In this document: piece by piece, positions 47,367 to 60,599 of the stretch | How the letters are laid out: each line of letters starts with the position of its first letter | How positions within the stretch are numbered: the stretch's first letter is position 1 | Source: Branchiostoma floridae | Lineage: Eukaryota > Chordata > Leptocardii > Amphioxiformes > Branchiostomatidae | DNA: 64,000 nt | Direction: 5' to 3' | Assembly: GCF_000003815.2 (NCBI RefSeq) | Contig: NC_049992.1 | Span: 12,889,650 to 12,953,649, forward strand | Notes under the pieces: generated by a model | Seen by the model: the letters and a program-made list of their open reading frames with translations, nothing else | The model's database searches: none | What the model was told of the DNA's origin: nothing | Translations under genes and position numbers: made by a program

Positions 47367-49087
47367 TGAGTCACTGCAAATGATAAAATTGCTCTAACGT
47401 AGAACTACATGGAATCGCACCGTGTTCCCAGGGCCCATACAGGCCAGCTCTTTGGCACTAGGTCTGAAAACACACACAGTGAAATTTGAACCAACCTGAA
47501 AGAACATTTCAGCAAGATGGCTGTTTCATTTCATTTCATTTCTGTGAATACAATTCAGATAGAAAACATCGCATGAGCTTTATTGGCCAGGCGGGGATAG
47601 GAGCTTACATTGCCGAGGAATCCCAGCCTACAGGCCTACGTAGGACAGACTGGTGACCAATGATCAAAGTATTGTTTGCCCTTGTTAGGTGATTAGCACG
47701 GTGATGTTAAAGTTTGATTATGATGTTACAACAAAGAACATTCAATAAAGATTCTGTCATTGCTGTTGAGAAAAGACTCGATGGTGATTTCTGTGTATAA
47801 TACATGTCTTCACCAAACAATTTCTTTCAGATATATCCACATTCACAACTATTCTGTGTCTCATGATCACGTCAAGGAGGGAGCTAGTGTCAGACGTAGG
47901 TATCAAACACCGGATCATCCGGGGAAAGGGTTGTGCATTAATTCCAAGAAGCTTTGATTTCTGTATCAAAGTGACTTGATAATTTGATATAGTCAAAACC
48001 ACACTACCGGCTTGAGATGAATGCCGTACAAGGCAATGGCTGCATTTGTAAATCTCCACCGATCACTTTTCAGAGCGGGCTGTTTGTCCTCGGCCTCGTT
48101 GATATTCAAATCTTTCCAATTTCAGTCCCTATACAATAATTGTCGGCAACAGTCTCCACTGCACCTGATGCTTGAAACATCAGAGGCGAATTGAATCCCC
48201 TCTTTGACATTTCACTTCAATGCTATAATAAAAGGCGATGGTTGTAGCTGAAGGTGAGTCAAGCCTTCGTACGCGTGTTGATTACTCGAGTACCGAACAC
48301 GCCAAGTTATTTTCAGAACGACTGAGGCCGAGGTGATGCCTTTATAACAAACTACTCACCAGCCAAGGACACTATTTTCTTTTGTTTGTTTTGTACTGCT
48401 CTCACTATTGCACGTACATCGGAAGTTGGTGAATTGTGTCCCGCAATTTTACCACAGTGTAATTTTCATCGGTTGACCGAACTTCATCAGTTGTGATGAA
48501 GCTTTGCACTTTCAGTGATGAGTTACCACATCTGTAAAGTGTAGTGGTCCTACCAATGACGCTATATAAGATTCATATAAAGCCCTTGGTCCTACAAATT
48601 ATATCAGTGAAGTAATCAAGAAGTTAATTACTAAACGAGGCAAATAGCGAAAACAATCAAACCAAACAAAAGCCAGGACCATATCAGAATTATTGAATGT
48701 TCGAACCCTTTATCTTTGTGATTCACTGACTTTGGTTGCTGCACTCACATCATCACGCACTAGTAGCAGATTCAGACTTTGAATTATGCAGCTTGGCAGA
48801 AGCCCTAAGACTTGAATTTTGTCGAGATTTGAACCAATAAGTTTCTAATCGAAGAGGAGGATTGCCAAACTGTGGCTCACTAATTATAAAAATAACGTTA
48901 CACATGTACAAATCCAGACTTGAAGGTAGGCAGCATGGAAGCAGCCCTGGTTCTGGTCATAGGTTGAGGAATCTGTGTTCGTATGAGGGCGGTAAGATTC
49001 ATACATTTGTGCTTGTGTTGATTTGCCCAGACCGTTCCTGAGCAAAAGCGTGTGGGAACGCCACCTGTCGTTACTGCTATATAACGC
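47367..49087. other. Intergenic stretch upstream of MRPL42
   Basis: No coding region recognised. There is no obvious TATA box or CpG island directly before MRPL42. Confidence 0.4.
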
Positions 49088-49138
49088 ATGCAATTGGAGA
49101 AACCTCAGTGTGAGACCATCACTACTTTGATGGTCAAC

Positions 49139-50176
49139 ATGGCGGCGCCCATGCGAAGTCTATCGCAAATTTTCATCAGAAGATCCCAGCCTCTGGCATG
49201 TGTCCAAAGGAAGTACAGCAGCACAAGGAAGGATGACGGCACCTTGTGTCAGCCAGAACTGGCCGTAACGTCCGACGGGCGGACGATCGTTTGCTATCAC
49301 CCGTCCAAACCGTTTCCGTACGAACACACGAAGCCGCTTCCGCCCTTGGACCATATGAGCTTGGAGGTATACTAGTATTTGACGTTACGCATCAGAGATG
49401 GTTCAAAAATTACATTAGTGCATATTGCTTTAAATATCTGAAATCTAGTTCACCACACCGTCCTACCTATATATGCTTAACATCGGTTGATCCAACATAG
49501 TTTATCCGTGTCACCAGATGTCGCTGCCCCCCTCCCCCGTTTACATACCAAATTGATCATTCATCCATACGCGACATGCTATTGCAACGTAATACAGCTA
49601 TTATAATCATTTAAAAGAATAGGAAACACCTGGCCGATGTTACAAGCTTTTGTCGATCCTGAGTGGTCGTCTTGTGCAGTTTTGGGTGTATTTTACCAAG
49701 GAGCATTACCGTTCAAGTTTCTTGATTTTGCATGTATTGTTGCATGCAAAACTCCCATCTACATCCTATAGCTAAAATGTAGCAGAGTTATGTCTATTTA
49801 TCTTACAACCTGGTAGAAATTTGTCACCTTTGTATCATGTGTATGCAATCCGTAAATGGTTTGTCATTATTTGTGATGTTGACAAATGTGTTCTTGCCGC
49901 CCTCAAAACTAAGGAAATATCATAACATTTGTGTTTCTATTGAAGGTAACTTTTGTTTTTCTTTCACAGGCTGGAGCCAGCCAAGAAGACATCTTGAAGT
50001 TGACATTCAAGGAGCAGACCAAGGAACATCTTTCAGGTCCTGACAATAAGAAACTTGAACAGATGTTCTTTATACATGAGAACAAGTGGTGGGGCTCCAG
50101 CAAAGTGCGTCTACGGAAGTCCAATGAACCTAAAGACAGGGAAACAGAACTATGGCAGCCCCCAAAGGACCAGTGA
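49139..50176 (+). CDS. MRPL42: Mitochondrial ribosomal protein mL42 (MRPL42)
   Basis: Two coding exons, 49139-49366 and 49970-50176, join in phase 0 to give 144 aa (human protein 142). It is a component of the large subunit of the mitochondrial ribosome. The segment ELAVTSDGRTIVCYHPSKPF followed by PYEHTKPLP is almost diagnostic. Downstream, EQMFFIHENKWWGSS matches the human KMFFTTKHRWYPHGR region more loosely. I chose the ATG at 49139 because its context (CAACATGGCG) is strong and the next 25 residues are basic, Ser/Arg-rich and free of acidic residues, as expected for a mitochondrial targeting sequence. In-frame ATGs at 49088 and 49130 would only lengthen the leader. The gene is convergent with RER1. 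Confidence 0.95.
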
Positions 50177-50579
50177 TGTACAGCCAAGTTGGACACAGTA
50201 GTTACCAAGGCTATGTACTATGTAGACAAATCTCTAACATACAATATGCATTGGGGAGCCTCTGCTAAACTGGGTTGAGGTTTTACCGTCACCGTTTCAA
50301 CTTTTGTGGACGTGGCCAGATTTCAGCCAATCACCTACATGTATATGCTTTCTTTCTGTAAAGCCAATTCACTTATTGGCTCATTAGATGCCATGCCCAC
50401 AATCAGCCTAGTTTAAAAGGCTGTGTAGACGAAGTTTGATCTGTGTTCTGTTGAAGATAACACTAGCAGTTGCTGTTTTCTACCAAGCAGTCAGTTCTAC
50501 CAGTGCACCTGAGTTTATATTGCCAACAGCTCTTTTCCAGTTCTCACCCTTCTCAGTCCTCTTTGATTAAGCTATCCTT

Positions 50580-50585
50580 AATAAA
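50580..50585 (+). terminator. Candidate poly(A) signal for MRPL42
   Basis: AATAAA about 400 bp after the stop; another AATAAA lies at about 50627. Confidence 0.5.
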
Positions 50586-50627
50586 TATGGTACCTGGATC
50601 AACCAGTCAATGGCAGAAAATAAGGAA

Positions 50628-52361
50628 TAAAATATCTATGACAAAATAAGATGAATTACTCCATACTGGATGTAATGTTGTGTCCATTAAATGCATCTTA
50701 ACTGAACTATTGGTATTTGGTACCATATGGCAATCCCTGTTTTGCTTACATTTTTCAATTTCACCTACCAAGCTGGCGTTCCAATCAAGCTGGGACATAT
50801 TAGAACACATACGGCCTCAGAAAACAGTGCAAAAATAAAGCAACAGAAAATCAGCCCTCCATGTAGATCTGCCTGCTGGTAGTCTGTAATATTCCTTTCC
50901 CAGAAGTAACCTAATCCTCAAGAGTTTTGTTTCTTGTAAATTATCATCTTGCTTGAGCTTGCAACATAAACATTCAGACACAAGACATTTTCTGTGCAGT
51001 TTACACACTCTGTATTGTTTTAATGTTACTGCATTTCAAACATCATAAATACACCTAAGATTCTTCATTCTCTTGCACTTTTCACTTAGACTGCTGCTTT
51101 ACAATTACAACTGTGTTTTTCCAAATATACTTCAGCAGCTTTCATTGAAATATCAACACATTTATGAACACCAATTCATTCCTTGGTTCATGGATGAAGA
51201 ATTGATAGTATCACATTTCTGTTTGCTATGCCCGAGTAATAGGGTTAAAATATGAATTTTAGAACAACTGGTAGAAAACATGTTTTAGAATGCATTCCAT
51301 GAAAAACAGTACATTTTGGGGGATCCTGGGGCTATTGAAAAAATGTTACCATAGAGTGAATATATGGCAATGGTAGACATGTAGGTGTAGTAACGCTATA
51401 AGGAATGCTGCTACTTTTCTATATAACATATTTGAGAGAAAAAACAGATAGCAAGCTCTTTATCGTTCGATAATTTACCTGGACATTTACCAGACACCCT
51501 AAAGTTCTCTTTTTCCAGATAAATGTTTTAAAAACTTCAAACTAAAATTTTCCCAAAGGATGGCCATAAGTTATTCCAAACCTGTAGATGTTATACTTCA
51601 TTTTGTTTGGATAGCTGCCCTCTGCCTTTTGAAATGAGGAAGGTCCATGAACCAAAGAAAGAAACTAGCAATGACATCAAAATTTAAACCATCAATGTCA
51701 GATTTAACCTCTGAATCAACATCTGGTCTGTAAACTTGCACTTTGTCAACTACAAGTCAAATCTCTGATTTATATTTATACACATGTATTATATAAATGA
51801 CCAACACCCAAACTATTTACAACATTTCAATGAGAAGACTGCACAATGTGACCTATAATACATTCACACATGTACAGAATTAGTCTGTAACAACGGGCAT
51901 ACAGGCATACATGCAAATTTCTCATCAGAAACACAATTCAGTTATTTCTGAGTAAAACTTGAAACTGTGTAAATCTTAGTCCTCAAACAATTTATGGTCT
52001 AGAGTGAATACAAAATTATGTGTGTGTGTATGTGTGTGTGCTATAGTAGGGAAGAAAACCTTTTGGACAACCATTATTCAGTGACAATCAAAACCATTTA
52101 CATAAAAAGCAACACTCAAAAGAGGCCTTGTTCAAAAGAGCTGATTTAAGCAGATTTTCATACTTACATTTCAATTCAATATTATCAACACTTTTGTGTC
52201 ATTTCTACCTGCAGCTCATTATAATGTTTTGTTTGGTTGACAACATAGAAATGTTTTAAATGTTCACAAAAAAGATATACTATGCCAAGTCAGCTTTCTA
52301 CAGGTTATACATAAGCTGTTTCCTCTTCAAATCCTTTGTACTTCCCCCGTGACATCAGTTA
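50628..52361. other. Region between MRPL42 and RER1; may include RER1 3' UTR
   Basis: AT-rich, non-coding. A candidate RER1 3' UTR exon begins (minus strand) at 52362 and would extend into this stretch. A small (TG)n tract lies at about 52020-52040. Nothing else recognised. Confidence 0.4.
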
Positions 52362-52362
52362 C
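52300..52362 (-). other. Candidate RER1 3' UTR exon (5' end at 52362)
   Basis: On the minus strand a polypyrimidine-like tract and TTTTCAG precede 52362. It pairs with the donor right after the RER1 stop codon (52915-52914). The exon's other end was not determined; the interval given is nominal. Confidence 0.4.
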
Positions 52363-52915
52363 CTGAAAATATAAAAGACAGAAATCAGCTCGTCTGTTTT
52401 TGAAACACACTTTTCACAGATCCAAATGGCAAACATAATATGTGAGCAGAAGCAGAATAGATGTTATTTGATTTTTTTTGTCTGATACATGTACATCATA
52501 CAGTACATGTTATGTTGTCAACTTTCAAAAGATGACAAATCAATATGGAGTCAATTACAAAATAATATATGTATATTGACATCAATATATTTTATGTTTT
52601 GACAGATAACTTCTAAGCTGAACTTATCTTAACAGTTTCTATCGTGATCCTCAAATTTTTACAATTTCAGATGAACACTTCAATGTACTATTTTTGTTGT
52701 TTTACTTTTTCTTCACATCAAATACTGATTTGATAATTCAATAAGCATATCTTCTGTCCATGACATGATAATACAGGTTAGTAATGATATCTGTATGCCA
52801 TGCAGGTGAAGACTCAGATTTCATGTAACAAACATTCTCAGAGTCAGATAAAGTACTTAATGATTAGTACCCAGAGATTGCTACGACAAAAACAAAAATA
52901 CTCTCTTAAGTATAC

Positions 52916-55900
52916 CTAACTAGAGAAGACCTTTCCAGAGTCGTCCTTTCCCTTGTACTTGGTCTTGCCATGGGTGAAGGGGAGGTACCTGTACTTGATC
53001 ATGTGCTGAAACAAAAGTGGCAACATTTTTTAGGTTCAATTCTACCCGTATGAGCATGTTTCAAAGTTGTTGATAAATAATAGGATCAAATTTTTAGCAA
53101 GAATTATGCTTTGGGCCAAGATAAGAAGATTTTGTTATTTATGCTTGTATGAAGAGTGATTTCCCAGAGAATAGTCATGTCATGCATGTTGTAGATAAAA
53201 TGTTAGCCTTTCAATCAGTGCAACACACACTTTATGGATGTATGTCAAACAGAATGTCAACACACTGGTGATGAAGAATAATTTAGTGTAAATTTGTTAG
53301 TCTCTTTTTCATCTTGTTTCTAAACTTGAGCCGACATTCATGTTGAAAGGTCATTGTAGACAGATCTAATTTTGTTCAGAAGTACTGATGGAGTTTTGAG
53401 ATGGGCCCCTCACCTTGATTTGTCTCTTCATGGTGATGCAGAAGAGGATGATGAAGTACATCACCAGGATTGGCCAGAACACCGGCACATTGAACGCCTC
53501 GAAGAACGTGCAGGTCATGGCGATGACGATAGCTTTTGTACCTGAATACCTGGAAAAACACAATGTGACATCAATACATAACATGTTGGTAAAGGGGATT
53601 TGGAAAGCTCTGTTTGGATTCTTGTTTTGACAAATGTCACAGAAGGAAAAACAACTTACCATATATAAGAAGATGTGGGTGCTATATACCTACAGTGATA
53701 CTGATAGCCCTACAATATATGCCTCACAATAGAAGTGGTAAAGTGGTCAGACTGCGTTCAAAGCACTACGTTTTTGTTAGTACTAATAGTAGAGCAATGC
53801 AGCTTCACTATGCCTCCTCTTCAAAGCACAGGATTGTAAACTCTAGTTTTGACATCCACATTCAAGTTTTCAAACCTGCTGTCACATAAAAAGTTTCACT
53901 ATCGAAAACTTTCCATATTCCATGCAAAAAATTCTGAACTTACCAGAACTTGAACTCGGGTAACCTTCTGATGAAGGGTCTAAACTCCTCGCTGGACCGG
54001 GTAGGAAGTGACGGTCCATCCTCTGTAAAAACACAGATGTCGGTCAGTTGGGTCAGATTAACTTAAGGCACTGTACAAGTACATGTACATTACATAGATT
54101 AGAACAGATTGTAGCCAGAGGTTACTTCACAAAAATAGTTGCAAATCATTCTGTATCTGAGGACTTAGAGAAACATGTTGGTTATCAGTGTTACAAGCAT
54201 ATTCAGCACCCTTGCCTGGCAGTGACTTGATTTCTAGACAGACTGATATTTTGCTTAAACATATGAGAGGCTAAAAGCATGACATTACTTGTATATGCCA
54301 ATCATCCTAAGCATTTGTCTGAATTTCAGACAACAACAAGTAGAACCATGCATAATAATAGCATAAAAGCCAAGTTGGGAACTCAAATCTCGTACTGATT
54401 TGCATCAACTAAGACCTTACTACAATACTGTTACAGCTCTATCAAAACGGTCAACTGTAATCTAAAGACCAATAAAGGTTTAATGATGAAAGAATGTCCC
54501 CTGACCATTGTCTTCCATGGAAGGGTCCACCTTGGGTGACAGGAAGGCGATGAACAGGTTGAGATAGTAGATCCCCAGGGCATATGTCACAATGTACCAA
54601 CCCTGCAGACATGATACATATACTCAGGATTAGTCAGTATGTCACAAAAGGAACAAACACTGTATACAAACATTTGCAGTACAATAGTTTCTGCAGAAAA
54701 GACACTACCATTAATCCCTAGATTCTTAGAAAAAGTCCCACATTTAACAACTATGACATTATCATTTTTTTTGTAAATATGTGCCCACAGTTAATCACAA
54801 GTAGATGTATGGAGTAAACAGTAATCAGTAATGATGGTTAGTACAGTGATAACAACAGATGATACCTATTCTAAGATACTAATATGTGAAGAGTCATATG
54901 AACATTTTGTTACAACTTTTCAAGGTAAACCAGATACCAAAAGTGCTAGTACATTGTGGAATACAACATTGTAAATGCAGAAATATTCACGGTGGTTTCA
55001 TGTTTGCATTTTTTGCAACGTTTTTCCTTCTATCTTCTGCTCGCGCTGCCTACAGCACTCCCTTTTTGCTTTGAACGTACTATACATTGTCTCAATATAA
55101 TGAAATGTTTGAGGTACTTAAGCTTGCTATAGAGTAGTCTAGACATATGATAACTTACAAGACCCAATTTTTTTGAGGTCGCATTCATTCATTTCTCCAT
55201 CCAAACTCCTGTATAGCACCATGGTAGGAAAGTAGAACTGTACTACATATTTACAGGGTAGAATTGGTTAGATCAGTGACAGTTGATCATGCCAGCCTGT
55301 CAAAGTCAAAAGCAGACAGTTCTGTCCATTTGTAGCTCCCTTGCTGAGTAACCAGTAAGTGGTCTCCGACTGGCGGTTTGTAGAACTACAATATATGACA
55401 ATTACGGTACTGTAGATGCATTTCAGTTCGCAGGATGGCGCTACCGCAAACTCACAACCCCCCTGGACATTCCATATTCCGGCTACCTCGAAAATAAATC
55501 CCCGCGAACTTAAATGTAACTACAGTATACTGATACAACCCCACAACATGTACCTTTAGAAGGTAGACTCTGATGGCATATGAGACGAAGACAACGAGTG
55601 TGAAGATCCATCGGGCAGCTGTGTGCGGAGTGGACTTATCCAGCACTGACTGGTAGATCTGTGGTGAACAACAGTCATGTTTTAAGACAAGTGAAGGAAT
55701 GGCTCCTTTCTTGAGCTTAAGATCCAAAGCACAGTCATGTAGGCATATTTTGGGATACACATAAAACTGCAGCAGACCTCCATGGAGTCCAATAACATCT
55801 GGACAGGTGGTCACCAAAGACAAGAGTTGTTATGCTTTTGTAAATGGGAAAAATTATCGAAATATTCTACAGAACCACCAAGAAGTGGTCACATTGGCAA

Positions 55901-56825
55901 GATGGTCCTTGGATCAAACCATCAAACCCTCCCCTACCTTAACTTAGCTTAAGATGATGTGTGGTTTTGTGATATGGAACTATAGTATACGTTATGGTGC
56001 AATTCAAATGTAAGAAATTTTGTATTATTTTGTCCGAATTAATTACCGGACTCCCTGTTGGACGTCCTATTACTAGAATAAAGGCATAATCCTCGGTCAA
56101 AATTCAAGTGTTTGATTTTGGCTTCGGAAGGCTTAGATTATGTTTCTCGCTGAAAAAGTCTAAATTCGTCACAGGTAACGTTAGAAAATGAAACTCAAAA
56201 TTCCAACTTTCGCTTTGGTCAAAAAAGAAAATGTAGCAGAATAGCCTGGTGCTTGAGCATTTGTGCTGTAGGTCACTGACCCCATGTCAATGCCTGGTAG
56301 GGCAACTTTTCCAGGTGATGTTGTTCTAGATTGGTAGTAAATGAATTGGGCATTTACTATTTCTAGCAGTCTCCTCAGTGTATACAGGAAAGAGGCTTTA
56401 TTGACAAAATAGAAGTACAGCTACTTTTGTATGACCAACTATGAACTACAAAGAGGATATGAGACAACCAACATAATCTACATATATCAGGGTTCTCACC
56501 AGGAATTTTGGCACAAAGTAGGGGATATCTTACTACTCTTTAGTCCAAAAAAGAGGACCAAATCTAATTAAACAAGAAGAAATGCTGGTTGAAACACAGC
56601 GTAGGGACACAAATAACAGCATTTTGGATACAAATCATGGCGCAGGAGCCCCTAAACTCAATTGCCCTGTGGAGAATATATGTTACATATGATATATGTT
56701 ACAATATATGTTACGATATACAACCCTGACTGAGAATCTTGACAGACCTGTCCCAGCCGTGTGGAGGCCCTGGAGATGATGTTAGGCTGAGGCTTCAGTG
56801 AGTCGGCAGTTGTCATGTCTCCCAT
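52916..56825 (-). CDS. RER1: RER1, Golgi-to-ER retrieval receptor
   Basis: Six coding exons on the minus strand, in transcript order: 56825-56748, 55658-55554, 54602-54506, 54022-53944, 53549-53414 and 53005-52916. They give 194 aa (human 196). Rer1 is a four-span membrane protein of the cis-Golgi that returns escaped ER membrane proteins in COPI vesicles and helps subunit assembly. Diagnostic stretches are [85 protein letters not shown] and [14 protein letters not shown]. Four hydrophobic segments are visible. The N-terminal 18 residues are poorly conserved, as in other species. All introns are GT-AG. The TAG stop ends on the last base before a good donor (GTATAC), so a 3' UTR intron is likely. 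Confidence 0.97.
55388..55535 (-). mobile_element. MITE-like repeat, second copy of the 23785-24003 family
   Basis: The minus strand reads TTTAAGTTCGCGGGGATTTA, with GCGGTAGCGCCAT and a CTACAGTA end, matching the copy in PI3K intron 14. It lies in an RER1 intron just beyond exon 2's donor. Confidence 0.65.
55995..56220 (+). repeat. Dispersed repeat, copy 1 (RER1 first coding intron)
   Basis: Shares TAAGAAATT, AATTAATTACCG, GGACGTC, ACTAGAA and ATGAAACTCAAAATTCCAAC in the same order with 57990-58230. The two copies flank the RER1 start exon and 5' end in direct orientation. Confidence 0.75.
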
Positions 56826-57567
56826 CTTGTGGTCTGTACAATGATAAAAGAGACAGGAAAGTCTTAAAATCCTTCTTTGTTTAGATCTAATATAAACCAT
56901 CTGAACCTTTATCAAAATCAAATTTACCAAAATAGGCATGGAAGGTCAATGAAATGTACTCTGCCATTTGAATGATGCCTTGTGAAACAGTGATGGAAAA
57001 TCATAACATCATGTTCCTCGGTGACGGTTTCCATAATTATCTATACTAAACAGATTTGTTTTACCAAGCTTATATCTACATACTGAGATAACAACATTTT
57101 GGTGATGATCTTCGCTATATTGTGGTTAACTTTACTGTGTACGGAAAACCAAAGGTACAAAATTGTAGATACACAAAATTATGATTCCCTCCCTCATCAA
57201 TTTAGAATAGGATCGTGCAATATTGTCCATATGTCCAGAATTTAAGGTTACAAATATAAAACGACCACCAAAGACTCCATATCACGATGAAAGACGATTT
57301 TTAAGTACTAAGTTAAGGTTGCAAGATCCCATAATATATTCTGATGTTGATACGAGTTAAAATAATATAATGATACGTCATCGTTCCGAAAGGAATATCC
57401 GAAAGCCAGCCAGCAGGGAAGGGTGTGTTTGAACAAGCAGTTGTTATGGAAGAAAAACACACTCTGAACTCAACGTACCCGTCCAAAAACGTACTTCACG
57501 CATTCAGAGTAAACATAATCACAATTATATACACAATACTGTACACAAATCGGAAATTTCAGGCTAC

Positions 57568-57660
57568 CTTTGGTGAAAACGTCTCGACTTGGCCACGTTG
57601 GAAGTATGACTGATGATCCGGCCGATATCACCTGACCAACCTCGGTGAGAATACTTCCGG
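57568..57660 (-). promoter_or_regulatory. Probable RER1 5' UTR exon and promoter
   Basis: On the minus strand, CACCAAAG|GTAGCC at 57567 is a good donor. The coding start exon has an acceptor (AG at 56835-56834), so an upstream exon is required. An ETS-type site (CCGGAAGT on the minus strand, about 57648-57655) sits upstream, a common feature of housekeeping promoters. The start site itself is not visible. Confidence 0.5.
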
Positions 57661-57989
57661 GTCAACAGACGATGCCATTAGGACATGATGAACGGGGGTT
57701 CCCTTTCATTATTAGCTTGCTTCTCCAAGCAGAGGTTGGGTCGGGATGGTAGTGGCTGGATTTTAACCGCTCCCTCTCCTCAGTGCCGCGGATAGTAGTG
57801 GCCGGGATTTCTTGGAGAATGCTATCTTCATTCCGTTTCCTCGCGTTTGTTGGGCTAGGTGAAGGTGAACATTATGTAACTTCTTGTAATTGTTACCTTT
57901 CTAGTTCTTTTTGGAGTTGTAACCCCTTGAGGATAAAAAGTTATCATCATCATCTTCTCCGCATGTCAATGTTCGCTGAGGCGGGCCGT

Positions 57990-58230
57990 TATGTTGCAAT
58001 TTAAACATAAGAAATTGTGTATCTATTTTTGTGCAAATTAATTACCGAACTCTTTGTCGGACGTCTTATCACTAGAAAAAGGGCGTAATCCTCAGTCAAA
58101 TGGTTGACTTCGGCCTCGGAAGCCAAATGTATTTTTTTTGCTGTAAAACAAGCAAACAAACAAACAATAACATTATTAAATAAACACTGGTAGATAGACT
58201 CTAATGAAACTCAAAATTCCAACTTCAGAA
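57990..58230 (+). repeat. Dispersed repeat, copy 2 (upstream of RER1)
   Basis: Direct-orientation partner of 55995-56220, with an AAACAAAC-rich insertion (58145-58185) before the shared ATGAAACTCAAAATTCCAAC end. Confidence 0.75.
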
Positions 58231-59890
58231 ACTTCGGGACAATTTGGGCTTGGTCTGGTACACGCTGGCTACCGTAAGAATTAAAAAAAAGACATGCAGT
58301 GTCGTGTATCTGGCTCGTTCTCATTTAAATGTAAAAAATGCTGTCGCCTGCCTTTGCGACATGATATGCTTGGAAGATTATCATAGCCACGGGTTGGATT
58401 TCACCCCATAAAAGTTTGCTGTCGCCTGAGAAGACACGAAGAATTCAAATAGTAGCCCCAAATGTAACAATTCAGTTCACAGAATGATTGTTCAACGGCA
58501 GGGAAACCAGCGACACAGGCCCTTTGCCCGATCGCGTCAGATCGCTGCTGTCACTGATCTTTAAGGCTGTGTGAGGTGGTTTATGCCTGTCGCTAAATTC
58601 GGTAACAAATGTTTTTAATACCACCACGAGTACGATGGTCGCCACGGTTATATTATCCACGTATAAGACTAGCTATAGAAAGTGACGCTGTACAGTTTTT
58701 CTGGCTTTCTAAAGAAACAAGACAGGGTTGTTGACTGCCATTTGTAGCCAAATGATGTAGTCAATAAGGTAAGTCATTTCGAAGAAAACACCGTTGTAAC
58801 AAACGTTACCGGTAACGTTACCTGCCCTGCAATACATTACCAATGGGACCGAAAATAATAAGTCGCCATTGGTTAAAAGAGGATAGTTTCACTGAAAATA
58901 AAGCTGATTTATTAAAAAATGCCATTTTTTTTACATAGCAATGACAAGAAGTGATCTGTCAGCATCAATATCTTGTAGTGACAGCAGGTGTTGCTCAATC
59001 AAGCTAGACGCAGGTGCATCACACATCAGCCAGGTGTGTTCAAACTGGGAAGCGCTTTCGCGTGACCTCCGAAATAGGGTCAAGCGATTGGTTACAGTGA
59101 TAAGGCATAGACGGCTGGACATTTTGGTAGGTCTCTTTGATCTCTTATTATGTGTTTTAGGATATTTTTTATCACGAAAAACAAGAAAGAAAATTCGTCG
59201 GGCAGGAATCGGCTTCGGATATGCACATGCATCACAAAGCTTCCGACAGACAAGGACGGCACCGGTCTGTATTCCCTGGTATTGTTTCAGCTATATGGGG
59301 TCATATGGTACCAATGTGATCGAACTACTGTACTCATTTTTGAGTATGTATTTTGCTCCATTGCATTGAGTGTGTGTCTGTTTACGTGTGTGTGTGTGTC
59401 TGTCTGTGTGTGTGTGTGTGTATGTATATGTGTGTGTGCCATTGTATTCCGTGGTCCTCTGCTCGCCTTTTAGTTGCCAATATGAATAATTTAGTGGTCC
59501 ACATGGGGTGTACGCGGGGGGAGATCGATTGCGATACTTAAGCATTGATCAGATGATAGCTGAGAAACAACTGCTGCTCCGATCAGGGCTCTAGTCTATG
59601 GGATCCCGTGATAATCTCCTTAGTGATAGGTACATTGTACAATCGTTCATGAAAAAAGTTCGGCTACGTCGGGTGGGCACATCTTAAAAGCCACAGGAAA
59701 GGTCGGTCGGGCTGTACTTTGTTGCTGACGATGCCCTTTCGGACACCAGTAGGTGATACTTGCATCTGGCGTATGCACCGTGAACAAAGCCAAAGGATCC
59801 CCGGTGTTGCTGTTAATTCTTGCCCCCTTGTTCAAGTCCGAAAAAAATAACCTCCGTCTCTACCAGACTCCATCATTTGGTGGAAAATAG
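58231..59890. other. Intergenic stretch with an 18-bp palindrome and a (GT)n tract
   Basis: AACGTTACCGGTAACGTT at about 58801-58818 is a perfect palindrome. GT repeats lie at about 59375-59435. A 142-codon frame at 58941-59369 has no recognisable family and ends next to the microsatellite; I do not call it a gene. Confidence 0.4.
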
Positions 59891-60026
59891 TAATCTCCAA
59901 GCAGATCCTACGTTGCCATAAGATAGTATCAAAACTGGCTAAGGAGTATAGCCAGCCAAAGGGAGTCAAATGGGTACCGGGGTTTGATACTATATATTAC
60001 GCCACCGTGGATCTGCTTAAAGATTA
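59891..60026. mobile_element. MITE family B, copy 2
   Basis: The left end TAATCTCCAAGCAGATCCTA (from 59891) is inverted at the right end as GTGGATCTGCTTAAAGATTA (to 60026). Inner arms share ATAGTATCAAA and its complement. Confidence 0.8.
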
Positions 60027-60599
60027 GAAAAATAGTTAAAATTGGCCGGATAGACGGATATGCCAGGTGTTAGCTGGTAATAGAACGACTGTGTCCAACC
60101 TACAGTCTCTCGAGGGTCGTCATCTTACATCGGCTGGAAATTGAACACCTCAGGCATATGATTAATTCCAATCCAATATTTTTTCATCAAACCTATAGCG
60201 TCTCTGGTAAGGATAAACCCAACATACCAGCAGCAGCTTGAATTCATCAACTGGTTTCAAAGCTGTACACCTGCTAAAAGGTAGAGAAACTCTTTAAAAT
60301 ATGAATGAATATTTACGCTATTTTTGTCTCCTATCACTACACCTGTCACTGCATATTTCATGAGTAAGCCCGCCCATGTCCATCCATCAGTCAACTGTGA
60401 CTGACAATTACAGTCGACAAATTTGACAAACCGTGTATTCTAAATTCCATCTGACAGACAAACGTACTATGCTGTCTATACGGAGATTATTTGCCGGGTG
60501 AGTATAGCCACCATGGTGGTTTTATTCACCAGCAGGGGCAACGGTTACCCACCACCCCACCCCCGCCCCCCGCGTACTGACTTTCATGACCCCATATTC
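60027..60599. other. Intergenic stretch between two MITEs
   Basis: No gene recognised. A C-rich run lies at 60550-60572. Confidence 0.4.

Noticed and set aside
58941-59369. 142-codon frame as a membrane protein gene
   Set aside because: A short hydrophobic run is present but there is no family resemblance, no clear splice or promoter signal, and it runs into a microsatellite.
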